Shown piece by piece: positions 1 through 7,397 of a stretch of DNA of 9,785 nt. The notes below the pieces were generated by a model that was not told where the DNA came from, searched no databases, and saw only the letters and a list, made by a program, of their open reading frames with translations. The stretch comes from Bacteroidota bacterium (GTDB lineage: Bacteria; Bacteroidota; Ignavibacteria; UBA10030): positions 1 through 9,785 of the forward strand of contig DMMN01000152.1 of NCBI GenBank assembly GCA_003453835.1, in the 5' to 3' direction. Within the stretch, counting starts at the first letter, position 1. Each line of letters begins with the position of its first letter. Made by a program: the position numbers and the translations under genes.

Positions 1-981
1 CGGGCCGCTGTGGACAATCTCAAGTTGGTTACACAGAGCACATCCGCCATTGACGGAACAAAGAAGTTCCTCTTTCAGCTTGACGATGGCCTCATGATCG
101 AAAGCGTCCTCATCCCGCCCGAAAGAGACTCTGCGGGTTCAGAAAAGAGGCTCACGCTTTGCGTTTCTACGCAGGTCGGCTGTCCTTTGGACTGCAAATT
201 CTGTGCGACCGGGACGATGGGATTTTCGCGGAATCTCACGGCAGGGGAGATCGTCGATCAGGTCATCCAAGCCCAGCGTTATGCCCACCGCCGGATCACC
301 AATTTGGTCTACATGGGCATGGGGGAACCGATGCTCAACTACGATAATGTTATGAAGTCGGCAGATATTATCACCGACGATAACTCCCTCAACATCGGCG
401 CTCGTCACGTCACGATATCGACGGCAGGCTATGCAGACAAGATCCGCCGGATGGCGGACGAGGATCGGAAGGTGAAGCTCGCACTGTCCCTTCATTCTCT
501 CGACGACGAGAAGCGGACCAAGCTCATGCCGATTACGAAAAAGTTTGGCGTGGAGATGCTTATTGAGGCGCTTGAATATTACTACCATAAGACGCGTCGC
601 AGGCCGACCTTCGAATACATTTTGTTTGACGGTTTCAATGACACCGAGGCCGACATCCAGAAGTTCGTCAAGTTGTCGAGGCGAATTCCGTGCAAGGTGA
701 ACGTCATCCCATTCCACTCGATCGAGTTCACTCATCCCTCCGGTTTTGCGCAGACTTTGAAGCCGTCGCCAAAACAGCGGACGGAGCGATTTGTTGAGGC
801 CCTTCGCAAGGCCGACATCACCGTCATGGTCCGAAGCAGCGCCGGAGTGGACATCGAGGCCGCCTGCGGACAACTCGCTGTTGAAGATGGGCGGATCGGC
901 ATCCGCCAAGAGCCAACATTGGGCAAACGTCATCCGCGACCGCAATCCACCGATCTCAAACTCCCGGCCTCCCGTGGCTGA
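1..981 (+). CDS. rlmN: Dual-specificity 23S rRNA/tRNA adenine-C2 methyltransferase RlmN (5'-partial)
   Basis: Radical-SAM enzyme that methylates C2 of adenosine in 23S rRNA (A2503 in E. coli) and in some tRNAs; cytoplasmic. The reading frame is open to the left edge, so the N-terminus is missing: comparison with the E. coli enzyme suggests that about 65 residues lie outside. A GTG at base 10 is therefore unlikely to be the true start. Counting the codon at base 1 as residue 1, the iron-sulfur CxxxCxxC motif is C61, C65 and C68 (GCPLDCKFC). A further cysteine, C54, lies seven residues upstream, as in the family, and C289 in DIEAACGQL matches the methyl-carrying cysteine. The C54-C289 distance is nearly that of the E. 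coli pair C118/C355. A SAM-binding MGMGEP motif is at about 105-110. A Pro/Arg-rich tail of about 35 residues follows the last cysteine. The stop is 49 bases before adk on the same strand, so the two may be cotranscribed. Identification is firm; only the start is unknown. Confidence 0.96.
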   Translation, partial: RAAVDNLKLVTQSTSAIDGTKKFLFQLDDGLMIESVLIPPERDSAGSEKRLTLCVSTQVGCPLDCKFCATGTMGFSRNLTAGEIVDQVIQAQRYAHRRITNLVYMGMGEPMLNYDNVMKSADIITDDNSLNIGARHVTISTAGYADKIRRMADEDRKVKLALSLHSLDDEKRTKLMPITKKFGVEMLIEALEYYYHKTRRRPTFEYILFDGFNDTEADIQKFVKLSRRIPCKVNVIPFHSIEFTHPSGFAQTLKPSPKQRTERFVEALRKADITVMVRSSAGVDIEAACGQLAVEDGRIGIRQEPTLGKRHPRPQSTDLKLPASRG

Positions 982-1000
982 TATATTCTCGTATATTCTC
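982..1000 (+). repeat. Short tandem repeat TATATTCTC x2 upstream of adk
   Basis: The nine-base unit TATATTCTC occurs at 982-990 and again at 992-1000, a 10-base period, directly after the rlmN stop and about 31 bases before the adk ATG. Each copy resembles a -10 type element (TATATT). I found no convincing -35/-33 element at the right distance inside the end of rlmN. It may be a duplicated weak promoter element or chance in an AT-rich gap. Confidence 0.4.
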
Positions 1001-1030
1001 CGCTACAGAACAGAAAGTGACCCCACGATT

Positions 1031-1678
1031 ATGCGATTGATTTTCTTTGGACCGCCCGGATCCGGAAAGGGGACCCAGGCAAAACTCCTCTCGGAAGAAT
1101 TTGGCATCTCTCACATTTCAACAGGCGACCTGCTGCGCGCGGCCATGGCGAATCGAACTCCCCTCGGCATCAAAGCGAAGTCGTTCATGGATGCCGGCAA
1201 TCTCGTGCCCGACGAGGTCATGATTAAACTTATTCACGAGGTGCTCGAATCGGAGCAGGCGAAGAACGGCTTCATCCTCGACGGCTTTCCCCGAACCGTC
1301 GCCCAAGCGGAAGCGCTGGATGCGATGTTCGCGGAGTTGGGCATCGTCCTGGATAGGGTGATCAGTTTGAGAGTGGAGCACGATGAAATCATTCGGAGGT
1401 TGACGGATCGTTTGACGTGTAGCTCATGCGGACGCATCTACAACTCTAGCCAATTGCAGAAGGACCACCCCGATCGCTGCCCGTACTGTGCCGGCGAGCT
1501 TTACCAGCGGCCGGACGACACACCCGCGACGGCCCGTCATCGCCTTGAGGTGTATTTGAAGGAGACGAAGCCCCTCAAGGAATTTTATCGCAACTCGGAT
1601 CGCTTCACGCAAATCGACGGAATGCAGCCGATCTCCAACGTGCACGAAATAGTCGTCAGACTCCTGACGAAAGACTAG
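1031..1678 (+). CDS. adk: Adenylate kinase, long form with zinc-type LID
   Basis: Catalyses ATP + AMP = 2 ADP in the cytoplasm. The 215-residue product has the usual length of a long-form bacterial adenylate kinase. It starts MRLIFFGPPGSGKGTQ, with the Walker A P-loop at residues 7-15. STGDLLR (30-36) and DGFPRT (84-89) form the AMP-binding region, and DRLTC at about 126-130 opens the LID. The LID carries four cysteines, C130, C133, C150 and C153, in CxxC...CxxC spacing, which in the family bind a structural zinc ion. The ATG at 1031 is chosen because the P-loop then sits at its standard position. The frame is open back to 791, but that would overlap rlmN by about 190 bases and add a non-conserved leader. 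There is no clear Shine-Dalgarno sequence. It lies between rlmN and a phosphodiesterase gene that follows in the same frame after an 18-base gap. Confidence 0.98.
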   Translation: MRLIFFGPPGSGKGTQAKLLSEEFGISHISTGDLLRAAMANRTPLGIKAKSFMDAGNLVPDEVMIKLIHEVLESEQAKNGFILDGFPRTVAQAEALDAMFAELGIVLDRVISLRVEHDEIIRRLTDRLTCSSCGRIYNSSQLQKDHPDRCPYCAGELYQRPDDTPATARHRLEVYLKETKPLKEFYRNSDRFTQIDGMQPISNVHEIVVRLLTKD

Positions 1679-1696
1679 CCCACGGCTCGAGAAGGC

Positions 1697-2479
1697 TTGC
1701 AGACGTTTGAACCCATACCACCGCCCGGACACTCCCCCCATCTGATCGCGCATCGAGGCATTTCAGGCAAGACCCCGGAAAACACGCTCGCAGCATTCTC
1801 GCTCGCCTGCCAAACACCGGGCATTGATATGATCGAGCTCGACGTTCGTCTGTCGAAAGATGAGGAGGTGATCGTCTTACACGATCGCACCTTGCAGCGG
1901 ACGTCAACTGGAAACGGGGCAGCGAGGAACTACACCCTGGCGGAGATTAAGGAGTTTGACGCCGGCTCCTGGTTCGGCCCGTCGTTCGCGAGCGAGCGGA
2001 TTCCGACACTGCGCGAAGTCCTGCAGCTCGTCGATCGTCGGAAGTGGGTTGACATCGAGCTCAAGTCCGACTTTCTTCACCGGGAGCCGTATGGCTTGCT
2101 TGAGAAGAAAGTCTTGTCCATTGTCGAAGAGCTGGAGTTCACGCGGCACGTCATCTTCTCATCGTTTGATCATCGCCTCGTCGGCACGATTAAGAAGATC
2201 GCTCCTGAAGCGAGGACGGGAGTTCTCTACAACATCTATCGCGACTTCGGTCGGCTTCCCTCGAAGCTTGCCGGCCGCGTGGGTGCCTCCGTCTTTGTTT
2301 GCTCGAAGATTGAATTGACTCGAAGCATGGTCCGTGATGCCCGACAACACGGGATCGCCGTGTACGTCTACACGCTGAATACGACCGCAAACGTCAATAA
2401 AATGACCGATTTAGGGGTGGACGGAATCATCTCGGACAACGCGGACGATGTCGTAGGTATCTTAAAAGAGAATAACTGA
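1697..2479 (+). CDS. Glycerophosphodiester phosphodiesterase (GDPD family), cytoplasmic
   Basis: Hydrolyses glycerophosphodiesters, from phospholipid turnover, to glycerol-3-phosphate and an alcohol; UgpQ/GlpQ-like TIM barrel. Visible motifs are IAHRG (17-21, catalytic H19), PENT (27-30), IELDV (46-50, metal ligands E47 and D49), LHD (61-63, second catalytic H62), and DIELK (119-123, E121). The C-terminal DGIISDNADD is the usual final strand and loop. Length 260 residues is normal for the cytoplasmic type; no signal peptide is seen. The start is a TTG at 1697, preceded almost directly by GAGAAGG. It is the only standard start codon between the adk stop and the conserved HRG. The upstream in-frame codon is the adk TAG itself, 18 bases before, so translation is probably coupled to adk. 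Substrate specificity cannot be told from sequence. Confidence 0.93.
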   Translation: MQTFEPIPPPGHSPHLIAHRGISGKTPENTLAAFSLACQTPGIDMIELDVRLSKDEEVIVLHDRTLQRTSTGNGAARNYTLAEIKEFDAGSWFGPSFASERIPTLREVLQLVDRRKWVDIELKSDFLHREPYGLLEKKVLSIVEELEFTRHVIFSSFDHRLVGTIKKIAPEARTGVLYNIYRDFGRLPSKLAGRVGASVFVCSKIELTRSMVRDARQHGIAVYVYTLNTTANVNKMTDLGVDGIISDNADDVVGILKENN

Positions 2480-2490
2480 GCAACTCGGAC

Positions 2491-2519
2491 TTGGTTCTGT
2501 CGGTACATTTTCTCATATT
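2491..2519 (+). promoter_or_regulatory. Candidate promoter for the DUF6588-type gene
   Basis: TTGGTT at 2491-2496 and CATATT at 2514-2519 are separated by 17 bases, fitting a housekeeping -35/-10 pair; transcription would start near 2526, about 40 bases before the ATG. The -10 matches TATAAT at four of six positions. This is pattern-based only. Confidence 0.35.
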
Positions 2520-2549
2520 AGCGGCGACAATTTTCCACCACAACACTAC

Positions 2550-2555
2550 GGAGGG
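2550..2555 (+). promoter_or_regulatory. Ribosome binding site GGAGGG
   Basis: GGAGGG lies 10 bases before the ATG at 2566. It fixes the start of the following gene at the methionine that begins the signal peptide, rather than at the TTG at 2491. It stands out because most genes in this window lack a clear Shine-Dalgarno sequence. Confidence 0.7.
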
Positions 2556-2565
2556 CTACCACCAT

Positions 2566-3540
2566 ATGAAGGCGCTAAAAACTCTCACTCTTGCCGGGCT
2601 GCTTGTCGGTCTCACGGGCATAACTCAAGCCCAGGATGATCTTGGCAAACAACTCTCGAAAGTCGCCGGACAGAACGCGGTGAACTATGTAAGCCCGCTG
2701 CTCTCAAGCTTAGGGGCTGACTTGAACAGCGGATTCTATCACTCGGCGGACTTGCATGACATCTTGGGATTCGATATCGGCCTGAAGCTTGGTGCCACGA
2801 TTGTCAAGGACGAGGAGAAAGTGTTTAACTTCGTGATGCCCGATAAGGTCACATATAGCGGTATCACCTTCAGTGCAGGAGTGGACTACGACAAGACCAT
2901 TTCGAATTCGCCTACGGCGCTCGGAGTCGAGAGCGGCGTTCCGGTGAAGGTGAAAGCCGGGCGCCCGGGGGCCGGTCAAACGATCTTTACCACGCCACAA
3001 GGATTTAATTTCAAGTACGTTCCGCTGGTGGCTCCGCAAGCTGCAATCGGATTGCCGCTCGGCCTGGAGGTGATCGGAAGATTTATCCCGACCGTTACGT
3101 TGCCCGAAGAAGCCGGAAAGATCAACTTCATCGGCTTCGGACTCCGGCATGACATCGATCAATACATTCCGTTGTTCCCCCTTCAAGTGTCGGTTCATTT
3201 TGTGACGCAAAACCTGACGCTGACGGACAATGCGGACAAGAAGATTCTCTCCGGGAGCGCCACGGCCTATGGTGTGGAAGTGAGCAAGAACTTTGCGCTC
3301 TTGACCCTCTACGGCGGCTTTCAACTGGAGAAGTCGAAGTGGGATATCGAGTCATACAGCTTTTCCGATCCGTCGTCCGCCGCTTCGATTCAAGTGCAGG
3401 GTTTCAGCGTCGAAGGGAAGAACACCTCGCGCTTCCATGCCGGCGTGAGGCTCCTCCTTCTCGTTCTCAACGTCCATGCTGATTACTCTTTTGCAACGCA
3501 TCCGGTCGTCACGGCCGGAGTGGGCATCTCATTCCGATAA
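2566..3540 (+). CDS. Secreted DUF6588-type family protein, probable outer-membrane beta-barrel
   Basis: A 324-residue exported protein of unknown function. Residues 1-22 (MKALKTLTLAGLLVGLTG...) form a Sec signal peptide with likely cleavage after TQA at 22. The mature part alternates short beta-strand-like segments with turns. Recognisable stretches include DIGLKLGATIV, LPLGLEVIGRFIPTV and a late HADYSFATHPVVTAGVGISFR. The last strand ends in Phe-Arg, resembling the aromatic-ended final strand of outer-membrane barrels. Overall order and length match my recollection of DUF6588 family proteins in Bacteroidota and Ignavibacteria; that assignment is from memory and was not searched. The gene has its own promoter candidate and Shine-Dalgarno sequence and is followed by a strong terminator 45 bases after the stop, so it is probably monocistronic. 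It could instead be another porin-like family; a periplasmic or outer-membrane location is more certain than the family name. Confidence 0.75.
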   Translation: MKALKTLTLAGLLVGLTGITQAQDDLGKQLSKVAGQNAVNYVSPLLSSLGADLNSGFYHSADLHDILGFDIGLKLGATIVKDEEKVFNFVMPDKVTYSGITFSAGVDYDKTISNSPTALGVESGVPVKVKAGRPGAGQTIFTTPQGFNFKYVPLVAPQAAIGLPLGLEVIGRFIPTVTLPEEAGKINFIGFGLRHDIDQYIPLFPLQVSVHFVTQNLTLTDNADKKILSGSATAYGVEVSKNFALLTLYGGFQLEKSKWDIESYSFSDPSSAASIQVQGFSVEGKNTSRFHAGVRLLLLVLNVHADYSFATHPVVTAGVGISFR

Positions 3541-3554
3541 ACGAGAAGAATTTG

Positions 3555-3583
3555 TTGCAGACTGCACGTACGTTTCTTATATT
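3555..3583 (+). promoter_or_regulatory. Candidate promoter for the TPR-CHAT lipoprotein gene
   Basis: TTGCAG at 3555-3560, a spacer of exactly 17 bases, and TATATT at 3578-3583. Read as a Bacteroidetes-type promoter it is TTG, 20 bases, TATATTTT. The predicted start point near 3590 falls inside the ascending arm of the terminator hairpin at 3586-3619, giving a 5' leader of about 43 bases before the ATG at 3633. Confidence 0.5.
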
Positions 3584-3585
3584 TT

Positions 3586-3619
3586 CCCGTCCCACGATTC
3601 CTAGGACGGGATTTTTTTT
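3586..3619 (+). terminator. Intrinsic terminator after the DUF6588-type gene
   Basis: CCCGTCC (3586-3592) pairs perfectly with GGACGGG (3604-3610) across an 11-base loop. T3585-A3611 can extend the stem, and eight T residues follow at 3612-3619. This is a textbook rho-independent terminator for transcripts arriving from the upstream gene. Confidence 0.88.
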
Positions 3620-3632
3620 CATCGGAACCCTC

Positions 3633-6263
3633 ATGCCTCAGAAACACATCGCTCTCGTGATCGGTCTGTGCCTCGTTCTCTGGGGTTGCGACCTCAATCA
3701 GGGCCCGCTCTCCGATGCCACCGGAACGTTCGAGCGTGCGGTGAATTTGTTTGAGGAGAAATCGTATCAACAGGCTGAGTCGCTCTTCGTTCAGTCGTTG
3801 TCCGTCTTCGAACAGCATGGCGAGATCTATAACCTCGTGCAGGCTAACCGTTATCTCGGTCAGATCTATCTTGTCAAGGGAAGACCGTTCAGTGCGTTGA
3901 AGAGGTTTCAGCTTGGGCTCCGCAAGACCAAGGAGGCGAAGGATTTCCGCGCCGAGATGTACCTCCACTCGTTCGTTGGCGATGCGTTCAATGCGCTAGG
4001 AAGATACGGTGACGCCAATAGATCGTACCATTCATCGCGACAACTCAGTTCTGCGTTCAACGACCTCGCCTTCAAAGCTGATCTTGAGCGGAAGATGGGA
4101 ACCGCATCGTTGCTTGGGGGACGGTTTGAAGAGGCTCTCCGAGAACTCCAGTCGGCACTTGCCCACCACCAGTCGAGCAACGAAAATGTGACAGCGGCAT
4201 CGATCCTGGGGACGATCGGAGAAGTGTATGGCCGTCAGGGACGCTACGACGAAGCGCTGAATTCGCTGATGCAAGCCCGGACACTTCTGGAGAAACTCGA
4301 CCAGCCGGTGTTGGATGCACGTCTTCGGATGGAGATCGGGTTGGTTTTCAAAGCCAAAAGAAATCTCAACGACGCGCTCCAGCAGTTGCGCGACGCCGCG
4401 AACGCGCTCCGGAGCAAGCGAGTTGCGCGCGAGAATGAGATTCTCTTCCTCTTTCATATCGGCAACATCTACTTTGAAAGCGGCCGGTACGCTGATGCAA
4501 AGAAATACTATGCCGATGCGCAGGGCCTGGCCCGCGCCGTTGGCAACGTCCTGGCGGAGTTGTATCAACAGATCCTCGTGCTTCGATGCGACGAGCGCCT
4601 CGTGCCAGCCGCACAACGAATGCAAGCGATTGATGGAATCATTGCCGACTACGTTGAAACAAGCGGGCGTTTCCAGCGGGTTTGGCATCGGACGGGGGAG
4701 GCCTTCTGCTTTGCCGAAGCAGGCAGATTGTCCGAACTCACCGGCGACGTTTCAAAGGCGAGAGAGATGTACAGGAAGGCGGTAGGAATCGATGAGGAGA
4801 TTGCCGGCGAGTCTATTCAGCCGGAATACCATCGTCCCTACCAGGAGTATCTGAAGATCGACGGAGAGAGAACTCAATGGTACACTCAACTTGCCAGCCT
4901 CGAGATGCAGGCGAACAAGCCGGAGGAAGCTTTGGCTCTCGTTGAGAGAAGTTCTTCGAAGATGCTCTTTACATTATTTCGGGATATGGATGTCGTCGCT
5001 CGTCACCCCGAACTGAAAGACGAGGTTCGTCTCGCGAGAGCGAAGCTGGACGAGTTGCGGATGCTTCAGGCAGAGATCACAAGTCTTCTCTCGCTTCGGG
5101 TGCAGGGCCAGGACGAACGCGTTCTCGCCGACCTGCGGGATCAACTTCGTCAACTCACGATTGAGACAAAAGAGACGTCCAGGCGGATTGTCGGCGCCTA
5201 TGCGAACTACGAACCACTCTTGAGGCCCGATACGTTCAGGTTGCAGGAAGTCCAGAGCGGGATTCCGCGCGGCACGATCCTGGTTCGATATCTCCCTGCC
5301 AACGATCAACTCTATATCTTTACCATTTCGAGGTCTCGTTTTGAGGTGAAGAACGTCATCGTAACGAGCGAGAAGCTCTTCTCGCTCATGGCGGAGTACC
5401 AGAGATTGCTTCACGATCCGTCGGTCTACACGGGGACTGCCGGTGAGGGTAGCGTTCCCTCGATGACGCGATTCGCGACCCTCTCCACGCAATTGTATGA
5501 CTATCTTATTCGTCCCGTCGATCCGTTGCTGGAGCAAAACCTTGTGATCATCATGAGTCCGGAATTCGAGAACTTCCCGTTCCACACAATCGAACGTCAG
5601 GATCGCAAGGGGAGCGTGAAGTATCTGATTGAAGTCACAAGCGTCGATTATCTGCCGTCCCTGGCATCGTATCGGTTCAGGGTATCAAACGCAGCGCGCG
5701 TCAGGAAGGTGACTGCGCTGGGAAATCCGACGGGGAAGAACTGGTCGATTGACTACGAGCTTCGAGACATTCGGAGTTTCTACAAGGATGCACGGATCCT
5801 GATCGCACGAGAGGCCTCGTGGGAAAATCTCGCCGCATCGAAATCGGATGCGGTGCATCTTTCAACGGACTTCGTGATGGGAGAGGGAAGCTCTCGTCTG
5901 GGGGTGATTGCCGTTTCAAACACGCGCACGCTCGAGGAAGCGGCCAAGATCCCGTTCGATCGGCTCTCAGAACTTGGGGGATTCTCCGTGGTCGTCCTTG
6001 TCAATCAGTATGGTCAAGGATTCGGTCTTTCGCCGGCGCACGCAATGCTCCTTCGCGTAAACGGCACATCGGATGTGTTCTTGAATACGTGGTATGCTGA
6101 TCGGAAGGCCGCAAAGTTCTTCAGCGAGTTTTTCTACACGCATCTCTCCAACGGCTTGGCCCCCGGCGATGCGTACCGGCAGGCGCTGCTCAATCTCATC
6201 CAAACCAAGGACGTGAATCACCCTCATTCGTGGGGGCAGTTCTTTCATTTCGGCGTGGGATAA
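3633..6263 (+). CDS. TPR-repeat lipoprotein with degenerate C-terminal CHAT domain
   Basis: An 876-residue envelope lipoprotein. Residues 1-19 form a lipoprotein signal (MPQKHIALVIGLCLVLWGC, lipidated C19). About seven TPR units run from residue 34 to about 303, seen as repeats such as GRFEEALRELQSAL, GRYDEALNSLMQA and GRYADAKKYYADA. Further helical repeats lie at about 358-437. A charged coiled coil follows at about 456-525, and a CHAT (caspase-like) domain from about 545 to the end. The CHAT C-terminus is well kept (FLNTWYADRKAAKFFSEFF, ALLNLIQ, HPHSWGQFFHFG). The active-site positions are not: the HG position reads STDF (D746) and the LSAC position reads LVNQ (Q792), and there is no cysteine in the second half of the protein. 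It is probably a non-catalytic scaffold or binding protein. The ATG at 3633 is preferred to the TTG at 3552, because it begins the lipoprotein signal and the extension would overlap the terminator. Partner and function are unknown. Confidence 0.88.
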   Translation: MPQKHIALVIGLCLVLWGCDLNQGPLSDATGTFERAVNLFEEKSYQQAESLFVQSLSVFEQHGEIYNLVQANRYLGQIYLVKGRPFSALKRFQLGLRKTKEAKDFRAEMYLHSFVGDAFNALGRYGDANRSYHSSRQLSSAFNDLAFKADLERKMGTASLLGGRFEEALRELQSALAHHQSSNENVTAASILGTIGEVYGRQGRYDEALNSLMQARTLLEKLDQPVLDARLRMEIGLVFKAKRNLNDALQQLRDAANALRSKRVARENEILFLFHIGNIYFESGRYADAKKYYADAQGLARAVGNVLAELYQQILVLRCDERLVPAAQRMQAIDGIIADYVETSGRFQRVWHRTGEAFCFAEAGRLSELTGDVSKAREMYRKAVGIDEEIAGESIQPEYHRPYQEYLKIDGERTQWYTQLASLEMQANKPEEALALVERSSSKMLFTLFRDMDVVARHPELKDEVRLARAKLDELRMLQAEITSLLSLRVQGQDERVLADLRDQLRQLTIETKETSRRIVGAYANYEPLLRPDTFRLQEVQSGIPRGTILVRYLPANDQLYIFTISRSRFEVKNVIVTSEKLFSLMAEYQRLLHDPSVYTGTAGEGSVPSMTRFATLSTQLYDYLIRPVDPLLEQNLVIIMSPEFENFPFHTIERQDRKGSVKYLIEVTSVDYLPSLASYRFRVSNAARVRKVTALGNPTGKNWSIDYELRDIRSFYKDARILIAREASWENLAASKSDAVHLSTDFVMGEGSSRLGVIAVSNTRTLEEAAKIPFDRLSELGGFSVVVLVNQYGQGFGLSPAHAMLLRVNGTSDVFLNTWYADRKAAKFFSEFFYTHLSNGLAPGDAYRQALLNLIQTKDVNHPHSWGQFFHFGVG

Positions 6264-6273
6264 CGACGCGGTA

Positions 6274-6310
6274 AAAAAAGAGCGTCCCGCTCGTTTCCGA
6301 ACGGGACGCG
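6274..6310. terminator. Bidirectional terminator between convergent genes
   Basis: GCGTCCCG (6283-6290) pairs perfectly with CGGGACGC (6303-6310) over a 12-base loop. Seven A residues at 6274-6280 become a U tract on minus-strand transcripts, so it is strongest for the toast-rack gene, which stops about 100 bases away. On the + strand only the imperfect GGTTTCTT follows, so it should be weaker for the CHAT gene, although that gene stops only 19 bases before the stem. The remainder of the gap to 6410 shows nothing else I can name. Confidence 0.8.
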
Positions 6311-6410
6311 GTTTCTTCCGGCCATTATTCGTGAGACCCGACTACTGATCGCTCGATTCCGCCATCGGGGACGTCCTCCCTGCTTGTTCCTGTTCTCTGT
6401 TGGCGGTTTT

Positions 6411-7322
6411 CTACCTGCTCCTTACTCTCACGCTCCCCAAACCTGATTCTATTCTGATCGTCAGCTTCTTTTCCGAGCTACCGAAATTCACCGTCTCATA
6501 GACGCTCTTCTTCCTCGTCCTCTCAAAGTACTCATCGACGTCGAGGGTGGAAAACCAGCTCTCATCGGAGATGAGCCGTGTGGGGATCTCTCGTGGGACG
6601 TAGACGGTGACGGCGCCGAGTCCGACTTCGATGTCAACCGAGGCGCTTTGTTGAAGCTTCCCGCCGAAATCGAGCTTGTAGGCGCCCACTCCGCCGCTGA
6701 ATTTCAGCTTGCGAAAGTTCAGGTTCGACAAACCCTCCGCCGTGAATTTGCTTACGCCGGATTCGAGAGTAACGACATCGCAAGCGACGGGGTTCGGCTC
6801 GTCGACACGTAACTCGACCGAGCTCGCCCCCGATGAAAACTTCAGTTGTTTTACTTTCAGCCCTGTGAAGTCGAGATCACCCTTGCCGGCTCCCAACTCA
6901 ATGTCGTACGACATCGGAATGGCATCGGAGAATTTCAAGTTCCACTCTCGGTCTTCGAGGTGACTGCCTTCCGTCCTGTGTTCGCGCCATGAACTCGCCT
7001 CATCGTCATAGTCGAACTTCCGGGACTCTTTGATCTCGAGATCGAGGTCCCCTTGATCCCCTGAGATATCGTAAGAGACGCGGAGCCTCTGTTTCTCTTT
7101 GGCACTTTTCCTGTATTCGACGATGACAATCTTGTCCTTTTGTCCCTTAGTCAGCGTCACGTTTCCGAACGAAGCTTCCAGCTTTACGTTGACCTGCTTT
7201 TCTGATGAGCGAGCGACTTCCCGCCGAAGGACTTCGTAGCCACTCTGGCCAACGCCGACAAATGTTCCGGCGGTCAGGAGCGAAGAGGCGATAATGAGTC
7301 GATGCTTTTGACGCAGGGTCAT
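6411..7322 (-). CDS. Exported beta-repeat protein, DUF4097/LiaF 'toast rack'-like
   Basis: A 303-residue protein with a signal peptide or single N-terminal anchor (basic MTLRQKHR, hydrophobic core at about 9-26). The mature part is built from repeated short strands around Gly-rich turns: ELGAGKGDLDF (142-152), KFSSGASSVELRV (161-173), TLESGVSKFTAEG (185-197), KFSGGVGAYKLDFG (207-220), IEVGLGAVTVYVP (231-243) and RIESGLGSVRVR (290-301). This pattern is typical of the right-handed beta-helix domains called DUF4097, toast_rack_N or LiaF-C-like, often found in envelope proteins linked to stress regulators. It follows an ECF sigma gene by 75 bases in the same direction, so an operon and shared regulation are likely. 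GGAAG lies six bases before the ATG. No enzymatic motif is visible. Its job may be envelope sensing or adhesion; the role is inference. Confidence 0.78.
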   Translation of the reverse strand: MTLRQKHRLIIASSLLTAGTFVGVGQSGYEVLRREVARSSEKQVNVKLEASFGNVTLTKGQKDKIVIVEYRKSAKEKQRLRVSYDISGDQGDLDLEIKESRKFDYDDEASSWREHRTEGSHLEDREWNLKFSDAIPMSYDIELGAGKGDLDFTGLKVKQLKFSSGASSVELRVDEPNPVACDVVTLESGVSKFTAEGLSNLNFRKLKFSGGVGAYKLDFGGKLQQSASVDIEVGLGAVTVYVPREIPTRLISDESWFSTLDVDEYFERTRKKSVYETVNFGSSEKKLTIRIESGLGSVRVRSR

Positions 7323-7397
7323 GAATGGCTTCCGGTTCTATCAGATTCTGAAACTACCTACGTTTTTTAGCTGGGAGAGTTGCGGAAGAAATCGGGA

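Noticed and set aside
139..945. Long minus-strand open frame (268 codons) opposite rlmN
   Set aside because: It lies wholly antisense to a clearly conserved gene, shows no recognisable domain, and is the usual shadow of codon bias in GC-rich coding DNA.
791..1030. Upstream extension of the adk frame to an ATG at 791
   Set aside because: It would overlap rlmN by about 190 bases, add a non-conserved leader of 80 residues, and push the P-loop away from its fixed N-terminal position.
3552..3632. TTG start at 3552 for the TPR-CHAT gene
   Set aside because: The added 27 residues would be coded across the promoter and terminator, and the lipoprotein signal peptide begins at the ATG at 3633.
3633..6263. 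Interpretation as a CRISPR type III-E or gasdermin-linked TPR-CHAT defence protease
   Set aside because: No CRISPR array, effector or gasdermin-like gene is adjacent, the protein is lipid-anchored outside the cytoplasm, and the catalytic residues are missing.
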